Source: Salipaludibacillus neizhouensis | Lineage (GTDB): Bacteria > Bacillota > Bacilli > Bacillales > Salisediminibacteriaceae | Direction: 5' to 3' | Assembly (NCBI RefSeq): GCF_002886185.1 | Contig: NZ_KZ614147.1 | Coordinates: 779,187-843,186, forward strand | Length of the DNA stretch: 64,000 bases | Shown here: piece after piece, positions 54,884-62,692 of the stretch | How the letters are laid out: every line of letters begins with the position of its first letter | Numbering within the stretch: position 1 is the stretch's first letter | Program-made: the position numbers and the translations under genes | Notes under the pieces: generated by a model | The model's database searches: none | What the model was told of the DNA's origin: nothing | The model's input: the letters and a program-made list of their open reading frames with translations, nothing else

Positions 54884-54966
54884 CTATGTTGTAATTTGCG
54901 TAACGTTGTAAATCGCATTTTCCTGACGCTACCCCTTTTAAGTCATGACTTTATAGATGTTGAAGA

Positions 54967-55383
54967 TTAATCGTATATTACAGCTTTTCCTTGTTCACGT
55001 AACTTTTTTAAAGATGTAAGCATATGATTTATTTCTTCATCGGAATGTCTTTCCCATGAACTTAATTCAGCTACTATTTTCAACGGCGATTTAGATCTGT
55101 AAGAACGTGTTGGGTTTCCAGGAAATTTTTTGTCAGTTAAGTTCGGATCATTTTCCATATCACCTAATGGTTCTACAATGTAAATTCTCTCTTTTGATTC
55201 AGATGTTGCTAATTCAGCACCCCATTTAGCTGCTTCTAATGTTGCAGTAAAATATATATAATTCGATTTTTTATCTTGGTAATTTGATAAGTTTTGCGCT
55301 TCTAAAAGATCTCCAATTTTCAGTTCTGCTTTAGTGCCATGAAAGAAAGGACCATTATCTAAGATATCTTGTTTATCATTCAT
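54967..55383 (-). CDS. arr: Rifampin ADP-ribosyltransferase Arr
   Basis: 138 residues, AGAGGTG 7 nt upstream. The full Arr pattern is present at the usual length: GPFFHGTKAELKIGDLLE near 11, YIYFTATLEAAKWGAELA, RIYIVEPLGDMENDPNLT, KKFPGNPTRSYRSKSPLKIV and a C-terminal LREQGKAVIYD. Arr transfers ADP-ribose from NAD to a hydroxyl of rifamycins, which inactivates them. It is a single gene with its own terminator. Whether it gives resistance in this host depends on expression. Confidence 0.93.
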   Translation of the reverse strand: MNDKQDILDNGPFFHGTKAELKIGDLLEAQNLSNYQDKKSNYIYFTATLEAAKWGAELATSESKERIYIVEPLGDMENDPNLTDKKFPGNPTRSYRSKSPLKIVAELSSWERHSDEEINHMLTSLKKLREQGKAVIYD

Positions 55384-55604
55384 ACTGGTACACCTCTTAT
55401 ATTTTTAGATTTGTATATAACAGTATATGACAGAAGATTTAGAAAGTATAGTCTAGAAAAAATTTACAATTATTAGTATAATGTAAGTAGAGAGAACGAT
55501 ATCGAACGACAATGACCTGTTATTTACGTATTATGGACTGACACATGTTTGGACAACTTTATTTAATGTGCATTACAAATATACTGGCAATACTATAACC
55601 TTTT

Positions 55605-55637
55605 AAAAGACGATTACACTTGAAGTGATCGTCTTTT
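55605..55637 (+). terminator. Terminator-like hairpin
   Basis: AAAAGACGATTACACTT pairs with GAAGTGATCGTCTTTT, followed by TTCTT. No plus-strand gene precedes it; the 55384-55828 gap otherwise contains only the Rrf2 operon promoter. Confidence 0.65.
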
Positions 55638-55741
55638 CTTATTTGACTTTTACTGCGCAGCAAAGATCTTCAGTTTTGGGTGACTTTGTAAAAAATGCAC
55701 TTAGTAACGGGCAGTTTAGTCGAAGTTTAAAAAACCCCAAG

Positions 55742-55801
55742 TTGACTTTCTTCACGTCTAGTGATAAATTTACTTATATTATAGACATTAAGAGTCTCTA
55801 A
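55742..55801 (+). promoter_or_regulatory. Promoter and candidate operator of the Rrf2 operon
   Basis: TTGACT (55742-55747) and TAAATT (55765-55770) are spaced 17 bp. Just downstream, TTATAGAC (55779-55786) and GTCTCTAA (55794-55801) form an inverted repeat with one mismatch, well placed for autorepression by the Rrf2 protein. Confidence 0.55.
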
Positions 55802-55828
55802 TATCTTTTTTATATAAGGAGGTTTTGT

Positions 55829-56242
55829 ATGAGATATTCAAACGCGACAAACTACGCCCTGCATACGATGGTCCATTTAATGCTACAGCCTGGGGGGAGC
55901 TCGGTGGGAGTACAGGAATTAGCCGAATTGCAGCAGCTTTCCCCGACGTACCTTTCTAAGATTTTAACCAAATTGACGAAAGCCGGTTGGATCGAGTCGA
56001 CGCCGGGCGCGAAGGGAGGCTATAAAGTCTCCAGAACAAAACATGAAATATCCTTTTTGGATGTTATTCATGCTATTGAAGGAGATACTAGCTTATTCGA
56101 CTGCTCCATTCATCATGAAGGTTGCTTGATTGAGAACGTCATGAGACAGGCAGAGGAAAATATGAAACGTGAACTGGAATCAAAGCTTTTGATTGAAATT
56201 GCTAAAGAGGCAGAATCCCAACAGAATGAAGAAAAAAGCTAA
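55829..56242 (+). CDS. Rrf2-family transcriptional regulator
   Basis: 137 residues, AAGGAGG upstream. The winged helix begins RYSNATNYALHTMVHLML, followed by the recognition part SPTYLSKILTKLTKAGWIES and PGAKGGYKVSR. The later CSIHHEGC segment has two Cys, but not the three-Cys pattern of iron-sulphur Rrf2 proteins such as NsrR or IscR; it resembles YwnA-like members. It likely represses its own operon in response to a redox or thiol signal and precedes an FAD oxidoreductase gene by 24 nt. Confidence 0.88.
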   Translation: MRYSNATNYALHTMVHLMLQPGGSSVGVQELAELQQLSPTYLSKILTKLTKAGWIESTPGAKGGYKVSRTKHEISFLDVIHAIEGDTSLFDCSIHHEGCLIENVMRQAEENMKRELESKLLIEIAKEAESQQNEEKS

Positions 56243-56266
56243 ATTTATTTTAAAGGAGTGGGCAGG

Positions 56267-57187
56267 ATGATATTAGACTGCGCTGTGATTGGCGGAGGAC
56301 CGGCTGGACTAAATGCTGCTTTGGTACTTGGAAGATCAAGACGTAAAACTATCCTGTTCGATGACAACAAACCCCGAAATTCGGTGACTTCCGAGTCCCA
56401 CGGGTTTATTACAAGGGACGGTATACATCCGCAGGAATTCAAAAGGATTGCACAGGAAGAATTAAGCAGATATCCTGACGTGAGGATCGAAAAGCAACGG
56501 GTTCATCGTATCAATAAAGTAAGCCCCTTGTTCCAGGTGGAGACAGAAAATGGGGAAGTATACAGCGCGAAAAAGATCATTCTTGCAACCGGCTTTAAGG
56601 AAGTCCTTCCGGATATTCCGCGGGTGAAAGAATTCTATGGCAAGAGCCTGTTCAGCTGTCCTTTCTGTGATGGCTGGGAATTAAGAGATCGGGCGCTGGC
56701 AGTGATCGCAGATGATCAAAAGGCGTTTCATATGGCAAAAATGGTGTCCAACTGGACGAACGATTTAATTATTTTTACCAACGGAAGTAAAGTACTTTCG
56801 CTGGAAGAACAAGAATTGCTCAAAAGCAATGGCATCACTATTAACGAAAAAAAGATCGCCTCTTTTATTGGCGAAGAGGGGATGCTGGAGAAAATTCAGT
56901 TTGAAGATGAAACAGAAGTGCTCCGTGAAGGAGGGTTTATAGCTGCGGAATGGAAACAGGCAGCTTGCTTTCAATCCTCACTCGAATATACATTAAACGA
57001 GCAGGGAGGGATTGCAACTGACAGCTGGCAACGCACGAATACAGAAGGGGTGTTTGCTTGCGGAGACACGCGAATTGCCGGTCCCTCCCAATTAATTATT
57101 GCGGCGGGGGAAGGCTCTATGGCTGCCATGTCTGTGAACGCTGCACTGATAGAAGAAAAATTTAAGCCGGAGAAAAAGCACGTTTAA
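56267..57187 (+). CDS. Thioredoxin-reductase-like FAD oxidoreductase
   Basis: 306 residues from the ATG at 56267, 8 nt after AAAGGAG; the GTG at 56258 overlaps the ribosome binding site. FAD motif CAVIGGGPAGLNAALVLGRS, KIILATGFKEVLPD, the redox pair SCPFCDGWE near 128-136, and a C-terminal FAD motif VFACGDTRIAGPSQLIIAAG. The NAD(P) motif in the middle (ALAVIADDQKAFH) is degenerate. These proteins are related to TrxB and to disulphide oxidoreductases such as HlmI/GliT; the electron partner is unknown. Confidence 0.87.
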   Translation: MILDCAVIGGGPAGLNAALVLGRSRRKTILFDDNKPRNSVTSESHGFITRDGIHPQEFKRIAQEELSRYPDVRIEKQRVHRINKVSPLFQVETENGEVYSAKKIILATGFKEVLPDIPRVKEFYGKSLFSCPFCDGWELRDRALAVIADDQKAFHMAKMVSNWTNDLIIFTNGSKVLSLEEQELLKSNGITINEKKIASFIGEEGMLEKIQFEDETEVLREGGFIAAEWKQAACFQSSLEYTLNEQGGIATDSWQRTNTEGVFACGDTRIAGPSQLIIAAGEGSMAAMSVNAALIEEKFKPEKKHV

Positions 57188-57214
57188 ACAGCTGTTTAAT
57201 AAAGGAGGATTTAT

Positions 57215-57787
57215 ATGCATCACCCACATGGTAAGCACAGCAAAGGAAAAGTATCGTACTTGGAAAGTCCCGAACGAAGAAAAGAATTCTCCCCGGAACA
57301 GCTGCTAAACATGATTCCCGTAAAAGAAACGGACAGCATGTTGGACTTTGGCGCTGGAACCGGTTATTTTTCCATCCCTGCGGCGAAAAGGATCAAGGGC
57401 AACGTATACGCAATGGATATCGACGCCGGCATGTTGGAAATAATAAACGAGAAAGCCTTGGAGGAACAGCTCACGAATATTGTCCCGGTGCAGGGAAGTA
57501 TGGAAGCACTTCCTTTACCTGATGGCTCTATCGACGTGATCATTGCTTCTCTGGTGCTGCATGAAATTCAGCCACTGGCACCGTTGTTACAGCAAATGAA
57601 AAATGTACTGAAAAATGAAGGTTATCTAATTTGTCTGGAACTTGAACCAAAAGGAAGTTCCGAGAAAGCACCGAGAATTACTTTGGAAGGAATGGAGCGG
57701 GAAATGAAAGAAGCAGGATTCCAGGTCACAGAGAAATTTTTCCCGGCAGAATCTCTATACATGCTCGTTGCGCAGAATAAAGCATAG
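57215..57787 (+). CDS. Class I SAM-dependent methyltransferase
   Basis: 190 residues, AAAGGAGG upstream. SAM motif I is MLDFGAGTGYFSIPAAK near 42, followed by YAMDIDAGMLEIINEKA and PLPDGSIDVIIASLVLHEI (Methyltransf_11). The N-terminal HHPHGKHSKGK is His-rich. It is the third gene of an operon with the Rrf2 regulator and the oxidoreductase, a combination suggesting protection against a thiol-reactive or metalloid compound by reduction and methylation; this is inference. Confidence 0.85.
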   Translation: MHHPHGKHSKGKVSYLESPERRKEFSPEQLLNMIPVKETDSMLDFGAGTGYFSIPAAKRIKGNVYAMDIDAGMLEIINEKALEEQLTNIVPVQGSMEALPLPDGSIDVIIASLVLHEIQPLAPLLQQMKNVLKNEGYLICLELEPKGSSEKAPRITLEGMEREMKEAGFQVTEKFFPAESLYMLVAQNKA

Positions 57788-57797
57788 GTAAAGCATA

Positions 57798-57930
57798 GGG
57801 ACGGTTCTGTGCTTCATTTGCACGCTTGGATGGCGGCGGTAGTAGCTGGTTTTTATGAGGTCATCGGAGCGGTAAAAGAAAACAGCAAAACTGCCATGCG
57901 TGAAGAATACACGCATGGCAGTTTTATAAT
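57798..57930 (+). repeat. GGGACGGTTCT composite element with terminal hairpin
   Basis: GGGACGGTTCTGTGCTTCAT, GGCGGCGGTAGTAGCTGG, then the hairpin 57887-57925 with 16-bp arms AAAACTGCCATGCGTG and CACGCATGGCAGTTTT. Placed right after the methyltransferase stop codon, it probably also terminates that operon. Confidence 0.85.
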
Positions 57931-57974
57931 GGTTTGAAGATATGGTGAAAGTTTGGTCAATTATCAAGGTTCAG

Positions 57975-58141
57975 GGATAATGAATACGGACATAAGAATG
58001 TATCACTTCACAATAAGATATGAATTGCCAAATGAACCTAAACCAATACGAAATAATTCAGGCGGTTGGTTATATAGGTTAAATGATTTAAAGGAAGCTA
58101 TTGATTATGTACATACAATGAAAAAATCCAAAAATAAATAA
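57975..58141 (+). repeat. Coding-tail repeat (GGWLYRLNDLKEAIDY), copy 3
   Basis: Reads HFTIRYELPNEPKPIRNNSG, then GWLYRLNDLKEAIDYVHTMK and a stop at 58141. It starts abruptly after the repeat element at 57798-57930 and has no ribosome binding site, so it is a gene tail without a gene. Confidence 0.78.
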
Positions 58142-58283
58142 ATATATTGTTCAATACACGTACGTTTTTTGTCGAATTTTTGAGGACTACTGTTGTTTTT
58201 CCAAACATTTAGCAAAATAAATAGAATACCTGCGTCCAATTTTAGGCGATAGTAATTACATTCATTTTTAAAAGGTAGTTATG

Positions 58284-58313
58284 TTGCTTGATTGTTCAAC
58301 AATATTGTAATAT
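58284..58313 (+). promoter_or_regulatory. Promoter and operator of the GntR gene
   Basis: TTGCTT and TAATAT are spaced 18 bp. The palindrome ATTGTTCAACAAT (58291-58303) lies between them, where a bound repressor would block RNA polymerase. Confidence 0.6.
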
Positions 58314-58361
58314 CATAATACTTAGATACAACTAAAAATTTTAAGTCATGGGGTTGTAGAG

Positions 58362-59003
58362 ATGAGTAAACCAATGGAAACTGCCTATCAGTTTATTAAG
58401 ACGAGAATACTAGATGGTACATATAAACCATCTCAAAAAGTAACTGAAACAGAATTATCGGAAGTAGTAGGAGTAAGTAGGAATACAGTGAAAAAAGCAC
58501 TTCTGAAGCTCGAACAGGAGAATCTTGTTAATATAGAGAGTAACAAAGGAGCGTTTATTAAATCATTTACACTTGAAGAGGTTATGCATTATCTGGAAAT
58601 CAGAGAAGTTCTCGAAGGGTTAGTCGCTAGGACAGCTGCTGAAAGTATAAGTGAAACTGACTTAATAAGAATGAAAGAGATATTAGATATGATGAGTGGT
58701 CATTTAAAAAATAATCGATATGATGAGTACTCAAGTTTAAATAAAGAGTTTCATAATGTCATTTATCAAGCTTCTAAGAATACACAAGCTGTTGAGATGA
58801 TCAGTATAATTAAAAATCAACTGCTTAGACACCACTTTAGAACAATTTTAGTCCCGGGAAGAAATTTAAGTTCTTTTGAGGAGCATCAAAATATATATAT
58901 GGCATTTAAATCTCGAGACAGGGAAAACGCAGAAAAATATATAAGAATCCATATAGCTAATGTAAGGAAAACAGTGAAGGATAACTTCACTTATTTAATA
59001 TAA
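58362..59003 (+). CDS. GntR-family regulator, FCD type
   Basis: 213 residues. N-terminal winged helix: AYQFIKTRILDGTYKPSQKV, ETELSEVVGVSRNTVKKALL and LEQENLVNIESNKGAFI. The C-terminal FCD domain (about 75-205) has the helix-bundle metal-binding residues in LNKEFHNVIYQAS and HQNIYMAFKSRDRENAEKYI RIH. FCD regulators sense small carboxylates. Palindromes ATTGTTCAACAAT in its own promoter and ATTGTTGAACAAT after the next promoter point to autorepression and control of the catabolic operon. Confidence 0.9.
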   Translation: MSKPMETAYQFIKTRILDGTYKPSQKVTETELSEVVGVSRNTVKKALLKLEQENLVNIESNKGAFIKSFTLEEVMHYLEIREVLEGLVARTAAESISETDLIRMKEILDMMSGHLKNNRYDEYSSLNKEFHNVIYQASKNTQAVEMISIIKNQLLRHHFRTILVPGRNLSSFEEHQNIYMAFKSRDRENAEKYIRIHIANVRKTVKDNFTYLI

Positions 59004-59010
59004 ATAAGCG

Positions 59011-59038
59011 AAAGGTGAGGGAATCCTCACCTTTTTTT
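59011..59038 (+). terminator. Intrinsic terminator of the GntR gene
   Basis: AAAGGTGAGG and CCTCACCTTT form a 10-bp stem on a 4-nt loop with a T run, separating the regulator from the operon. Confidence 0.92.
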
Positions 59039-59070
59039 AAGTTGTAATTATGTTTTAACAGATAAGATGA

Positions 59071-59120
59071 ACCCGCACCGTATCAAGAGAAACCTACCGT
59101 TGAAATACTAGGCTCGCATT
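59071..59120. repeat. Degenerate EAR-like element, partial
   Basis: CCGCACCGTATCAAGAGAAA then CCTACCGTTGAAATACTAGG resembles the apical part of the EAR-like copies (GTATCAAGGGAAACCCACCC...TTGATACTTAA). The outer arms are missing. Confidence 0.5.
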
Positions 59121-59170
59121 AAATACATAGATAAAATTAATAGACAATTCGGAAAAAAGTAAAAGTTCAA

Positions 59171-59225
59171 TTGACAAGGAAAACACATTAATATACAATG
59201 TTGTTAATCAAGATTGTTGAACAAT
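59171..59225 (+). promoter_or_regulatory. Sigma-A promoter and GntR operator of the catabolic operon
   Basis: TTGACA (59171-59176) and TACAAT (59194-59199) are spaced exactly 17 bp, a near-consensus promoter. The palindrome ATTGTTGAACAAT (59213-59225) begins about 7 bp after the expected transcription start. Confidence 0.78.
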
Positions 59226-59271
59226 ATTGATTAAAAATACATTTCTTAAAAACAAGAAAGTAGGGATTGTT

Positions 59272-60165
59272 ATGACTGCAAAAAGTGTTGAATTACTGAA
59301 AGGTGCCTATGATCTTCATGTACATAGTGGACCAGATGTAGTCGGTAGAAAACTTGATGACCTTGAAATGGCAGAGCGACTCGAAAAAGTTGGAATGAAG
59401 GGTTATGGAATTAAGTCACATTATTTTTGTACTGCGGAAAGAGCTAAGTTAGTTAATAAAGTATATCCAAATGTAAATCCGATTGGGGCAATTGCATTAA
59501 ATAACTCGGTAGGCGGACTTAATCCGCTAGCAGTAGAACTTGCTGCGAGAGATGGTGCAAAAATCGTTTGGATGCCAACTGTTGATGCCACAAACGAGCA
59601 AGAGTATTTTAAAAAAGGAAATCATAAGAAACTCCCATTTTGGGCTAAATTACAAAAAGAGTTAATGGAACAGGGAAAAACACAATCAAGTATCTCTATT
59701 TTAGAAGGTAATCAGTTAAAGAAAGAAGCAATAGATGTATTAGATGTTATTAAGAACCATGATTTAATTCTTGCTACGGGTCATTTAGGTAAGGATGAAA
59801 CATTTGCTTTAGTAAAGGCAGCCAGTGAGATGATGATAAGAAAAATTGTGATTACACATCCTAATTTTCCATCAACTAGGTATACAAAAGAAGAACAAAA
59901 AGAGCTCACAAATTTAGGTGCATACTTGGAGTTTTGCTTTACGACTCCTCACTCTGAAAAAACAACTTGGAGAGAAGTATATGAAGAAATAAAGTTCTCA
60001 GGTGCGGAAAATTGTATTCTATCTACTGATCTAGGACAACCGGCAGGAGTATTTCCGGATGAAGGATTGCAAATGTTTGTAGATAATTTACTGGAAAATG
60101 GTTTTAATGAAGATGAAATAAGACAAATGACCGTTAAAAATACTACATTTTTAGTAGAAGGATAA
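59272..60165 (+). CDS. TIM-barrel metallohydrolase-like protein (DUF6282 type)
   Basis: 297 residues from the ATG at 59272, after AGTAGGGA; the open frame continues upstream to 59227 but that overlaps the operator. Candidate metal ligands in amidohydrolase order: YDLHVHSGPD (His16, His18), IKSHYF (His50), ATGHLG (His171), ITHPNF (His196) and STDLGQ (Asp253). It is related to the amidohydrolase/PHP-like family annotated as DUF6282; function is not established. In this operon it could hydrolyse a lactone or amide before the GalB-like step, as LigI does in the protocatechuate 4,5-pathway (inference). Confidence 0.75.
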   Translation: MTAKSVELLKGAYDLHVHSGPDVVGRKLDDLEMAERLEKVGMKGYGIKSHYFCTAERAKLVNKVYPNVNPIGAIALNNSVGGLNPLAVELAARDGAKIVWMPTVDATNEQEYFKKGNHKKLPFWAKLQKELMEQGKTQSSISILEGNQLKKEAIDVLDVIKNHDLILATGHLGKDETFALVKAASEMMIRKIVITHPNFPSTRYTKEEQKELTNLGAYLEFCFTTPHSEKTTWREVYEEIKFSGAENCILSTDLGQPAGVFPDEGLQMFVDNLLENGFNEDEIRQMTVKNTTFLVEG

Positions 60166-60197
60166 ATTAATATAATAATAGATAGGAGAAGGATAAA

Positions 60198-60926
60198 ATG
60201 ATTGATAAAAATAGTAACTTGTTAGTTGTAAGCGCTCACGCGGCGGATTTTGTTTGGAGAGGCGGCGGTGTTATCGCCAAATACGCGAAACATGCAAATG
60301 TCTCGCTTGTTATTCTAAGCTATGGTGCTAGAGGAGAATCAAATGATCTTTGGAATATTGAAGGTCAAACGTTAGAAAATGTTAAAAAAGCCAGACATGA
60401 AGAGATTGAAGAAGCTGTGAAACAATTAGGAGTTACGGATTATGAGATCTGGGATTATGAAGATTATCATATGGAAATGAACTCTGAACGTATGGATAGA
60501 CTAGTAAAAAAAATTCGAGAAGTAAAACCTACGGATATCTTAACTCATGGTCCAAAAGACGCCTTCAACCCTGATCATGAAGCCGTATCTAAATTCGTGT
60601 TTGAAGCGAGTGTTCTGTCTACGTCTAATGGGGTAAGATTAGATGGTTATGCAACTGCTAAACAAGCTCGGCTCTTTGGATTTGAACCCCACCAATCAGA
60701 AATTAGTGACTTTAAGCCAGAAGTCATTCTTGATATCACGGAAACCTATGAACAAAAAGAGGCGGCTATGAATTGTTTTGCCGCGCAACCACATCTAATC
60801 GACTATTATGGATCAAGAGCTAAACTTAGAGGAAACCATGCAAGAAGGTGTTCTGGAGAGAAAGAGTATCGATATGCAGAAGCTTTTACTAGATTTTTTC
60901 CATATGTCGGAGGGGAGTTTATATGA
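60198..60926 (+). CDS. PIG-L/LmbE-family protein, GalB-like (4-oxalomesaconate hydratase?)
   Basis: 242 residues, AGGAGAAGG upstream. PIG-L zinc-site motif VVSAHAADFVWRGGGVIAKY at 9-28 (AHxxD), then SYGARGESNDLW, NPDHEAV near 130-136 (His ligand) and LFGFEPHQSEISDFKPEVIL, DITETYEQKEAAM. From memory, the SAHxADFVWR start and FEPHQPE block are those of GalB, the zinc 4-oxalomesaconate hydratase of gallate degradation, rather than sugar deacetylases. The product would be 4-carboxy-4-hydroxy-2-oxoadipate, the substrate expected for the next gene, which overlaps by 4 nt. Confidence 0.75.
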   Translation: MIDKNSNLLVVSAHAADFVWRGGGVIAKYAKHANVSLVILSYGARGESNDLWNIEGQTLENVKKARHEEIEEAVKQLGVTDYEIWDYEDYHMEMNSERMDRLVKKIREVKPTDILTHGPKDAFNPDHEAVSKFVFEASVLSTSNGVRLDGYATAKQARLFGFEPHQSEISDFKPEVILDITETYEQKEAAMNCFAAQPHLIDYYGSRAKLRGNHARRCSGEKEYRYAEAFTRFFPYVGGEFI

Positions 60927-61624
60927 TGGATAAGTTCGTAGTTAAAACTATTGAGAGAGCAAACCAAAATATGATAGATGAATATAAGGAATTAGATGTA
61001 TCTACTGTATATGAAGCGCAGGGAAAAGTGGGCTTAATTAGTCGGGAGATTCGACCATTGCAAGAGGGGGCATTCATATGTGGACCTGCTGTCACAGTAG
61101 TTTGTTATGCCGGGGATAACTTAATGATTCATGCTGCGATTGAGGTGTGTCAACCAGGAGATATTCTTGTGGTAACTACGATTGGTGATAGTAGTGCTGG
61201 AATGATTGGGGAATTAATTGTTATGGCTCTTCAAAAAAGAGGAGTTCAAGGTTTAATTATGGATGCCGGTGTTAGGGATGTTTCAAGAATAAAGGAGTTA
61301 GGATTCCCAGTTTGGTCAAAAGCGATCTCTTCTGAAGGAACAACTAAAAACAGAGGGGGAGCCGTCAATTCTGATGCGGTTTTAGGAGGATGCTTCATCC
61401 AGCCAGGAGATCTTATACTTGCAGATGATGATGGGATTGTTAATGTGAAGAAGTCAGATATAGATTCATCATTGGAACTCTCCAAATATAGATTACAAAA
61501 AGAAGAAAGAACCAAAGAGAAGATTAGAAGAGGTGAGTTAAGTCTGGATTTTCACGGCTTAAGAGAAGTATTAGATCAAGAAAATGTCGTTTATTACAAT
61601 TCGGTTCATGAGTTAGTAAAGTAA
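60923..61624 (+). CDS. RraA-fold aldolase, LigK/GalC-like (CHA aldolase/oxaloacetate decarboxylase?)
   Basis: 233 residues, overlapping the previous stop as ATGA, so translation is coupled. RraA fold with DVSTVYEAQGKVGLI near 25, GDNLMIHAAIEVCQPGDILV, and the catalytic LIMDAGVRDVSRIKELGFPV near 112 (the D-x20-R-D type motif). Also FPVWSKAISSEGTTK and LILADDDGIVNV. These match remembered LigK/GalC class II aldolases, which split 4-carboxy-4-hydroxy-2-oxoadipate into pyruvate and oxaloacetate. Pairing with a GalB-like gene supports this over a regulator of RNase E, which is not expected in Bacillus. Confidence 0.78.
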   Translation: MMDKFVVKTIERANQNMIDEYKELDVSTVYEAQGKVGLISREIRPLQEGAFICGPAVTVVCYAGDNLMIHAAIEVCQPGDILVVTTIGDSSAGMIGELIVMALQKRGVQGLIMDAGVRDVSRIKELGFPVWSKAISSEGTTKNRGGAVNSDAVLGGCFIQPGDLILADDDGIVNVKKSDIDSSLELSKYRLQKEERTKEKIRRGELSLDFHGLREVLDQENVVYYNSVHELVK

Positions 61625-61642
61625 CAATATGGGAGGATTATC

Positions 61643-62620
61643 ATGAAAATTCTAAAACATTTTAATACCATAGTACTGTCAGTTGCGATGTTATCTTTAT
61701 TTGTTGCATGTGGTTCTGAAGAGGGAAGCAGCGCAAGCAGTGATGCCCCTCTTGTTATTGGAACGGGAGGATCCTCTGGAACGTATTACGCAGTAGGTGC
61801 TGGGATGTCACAGGTTATAAATAATAATTCCGAAAAATTGAATACGGTTTCACAAGGGACGAACGGGGCTACTGAAAATGTACGTCTACTAAAATCGGGT
61901 GAAATTCAAGTAGGATTTGGGAACTGGGACGCTTTGTATTTTGGTAACAATGGCGGCGGACCATTTGAAGGTGAGGAGCAAGGAACTTTATCTTTGATGA
62001 ACCTTTATCTAAGTGGTGGACAAATGGTTGTAGATGCATCATCTGATATTGAAAGCTTTGACGATTTAAGAGGTAAAAGTATTAATTTAGGGCCACCTGG
62101 TTCCACTATTACAGATATGTCCATAATAATGTTGGAGGCACATGGGATTGATCATGAAGAAGATATTAACCCTTACTATTTAGATTTTGCTGAAGGTGGA
62201 AGAATGCTTGGAGATGGTGACCTTGATGCTACATTCTATGTTTCGGGTATTCCAACAGCCGGAGTTATTGATTTATCATCAAGTTCGGAAATAAGAATGA
62301 TTTCTCTAGATGATTCAATAAGTGATGATATTATTGAACAATACCCTTATTATAATAAGTTAACTATACCGGCTGGAACTTATAGTGGTATTGACTATGA
62401 TGTTGAAACATTGCAGTTATGGACATCATTAATGGTTAGTGAAGATATGTCAGATGATGTTGCTTATGAAATTGTTAGTACGTTACTTGAAAATCTTGAT
62501 AAATTTAAAGAAGTCCATAATGTAGGTGAGGATTTCTCTTTGGAAAATGCAGTTGAATCGCCTATATCAATTCATCCAGGTGCTGAAAAGTATTATAAAG
62601 AAAAAGGTGTACTAGAATAA
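61643..62620 (+). CDS. TAXI-family TRAP transporter solute-binding lipoprotein
   Basis: 325 residues, GGGAGG upstream. Lipoprotein signal with Cys23 (SLFVAC). TAXI motifs: LVIGTGGSSGTYYAVGAGMS near 35, VSQGTNGATENVRLLKSGEI, VGFGNWDALYF, and LRGKSINLGPPGSTITDMS. It captures an organic acid outside the membrane for the sodium-driven permease encoded at the end of the window. TAXI substrates known are mostly dicarboxylates or amino acids. Here it should deliver the substrate of the adjacent enzymes. Confidence 0.92.
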   Translation: MKILKHFNTIVLSVAMLSLFVACGSEEGSSASSDAPLVIGTGGSSGTYYAVGAGMSQVINNNSEKLNTVSQGTNGATENVRLLKSGEIQVGFGNWDALYFGNNGGGPFEGEEQGTLSLMNLYLSGGQMVVDASSDIESFDDLRGKSINLGPPGSTITDMSIIMLEAHGIDHEEDINPYYLDFAEGGRMLGDGDLDATFYVSGIPTAGVIDLSSSSEIRMISLDDSISDDIIEQYPYYNKLTIPAGTYSGIDYDVETLQLWTSLMVSEDMSDDVAYEIVSTLLENLDKFKEVHNVGEDFSLENAVESPISIHPGAEKYYKEKGVLE

Positions 62621-62692
62621 TAATGCCTTGGATGGACGTCAAACACTTTATTATAAATGAATAGATTATAATCAGTAAATGGAGGAATTAGC

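Noticed and set aside
57953-58141. 62-residue protein before the GntR gene
   Set aside because: Most of it is the coding-tail repeat found at two other sites without a gene; no ribosome binding site; starts inside repeat sequence.
60198-60926. N-acetylglucosaminyl deacetylase (BshB/LmbE sugar type)
   Set aside because: The AHxxD motif fits the wider family, but the SAHAADFVWR start, the FEPHQ block and the downstream LigK-like gene fit the GalB branch better.
60923-61624. Regulator of RNase E activity (RraA)
   Set aside because: The operon partners are metabolic, the sequence keeps the aldolase motif DAGVRD with LigK-like surroundings, and Bacillaceae generally lack the RNase E that RraA regulates.
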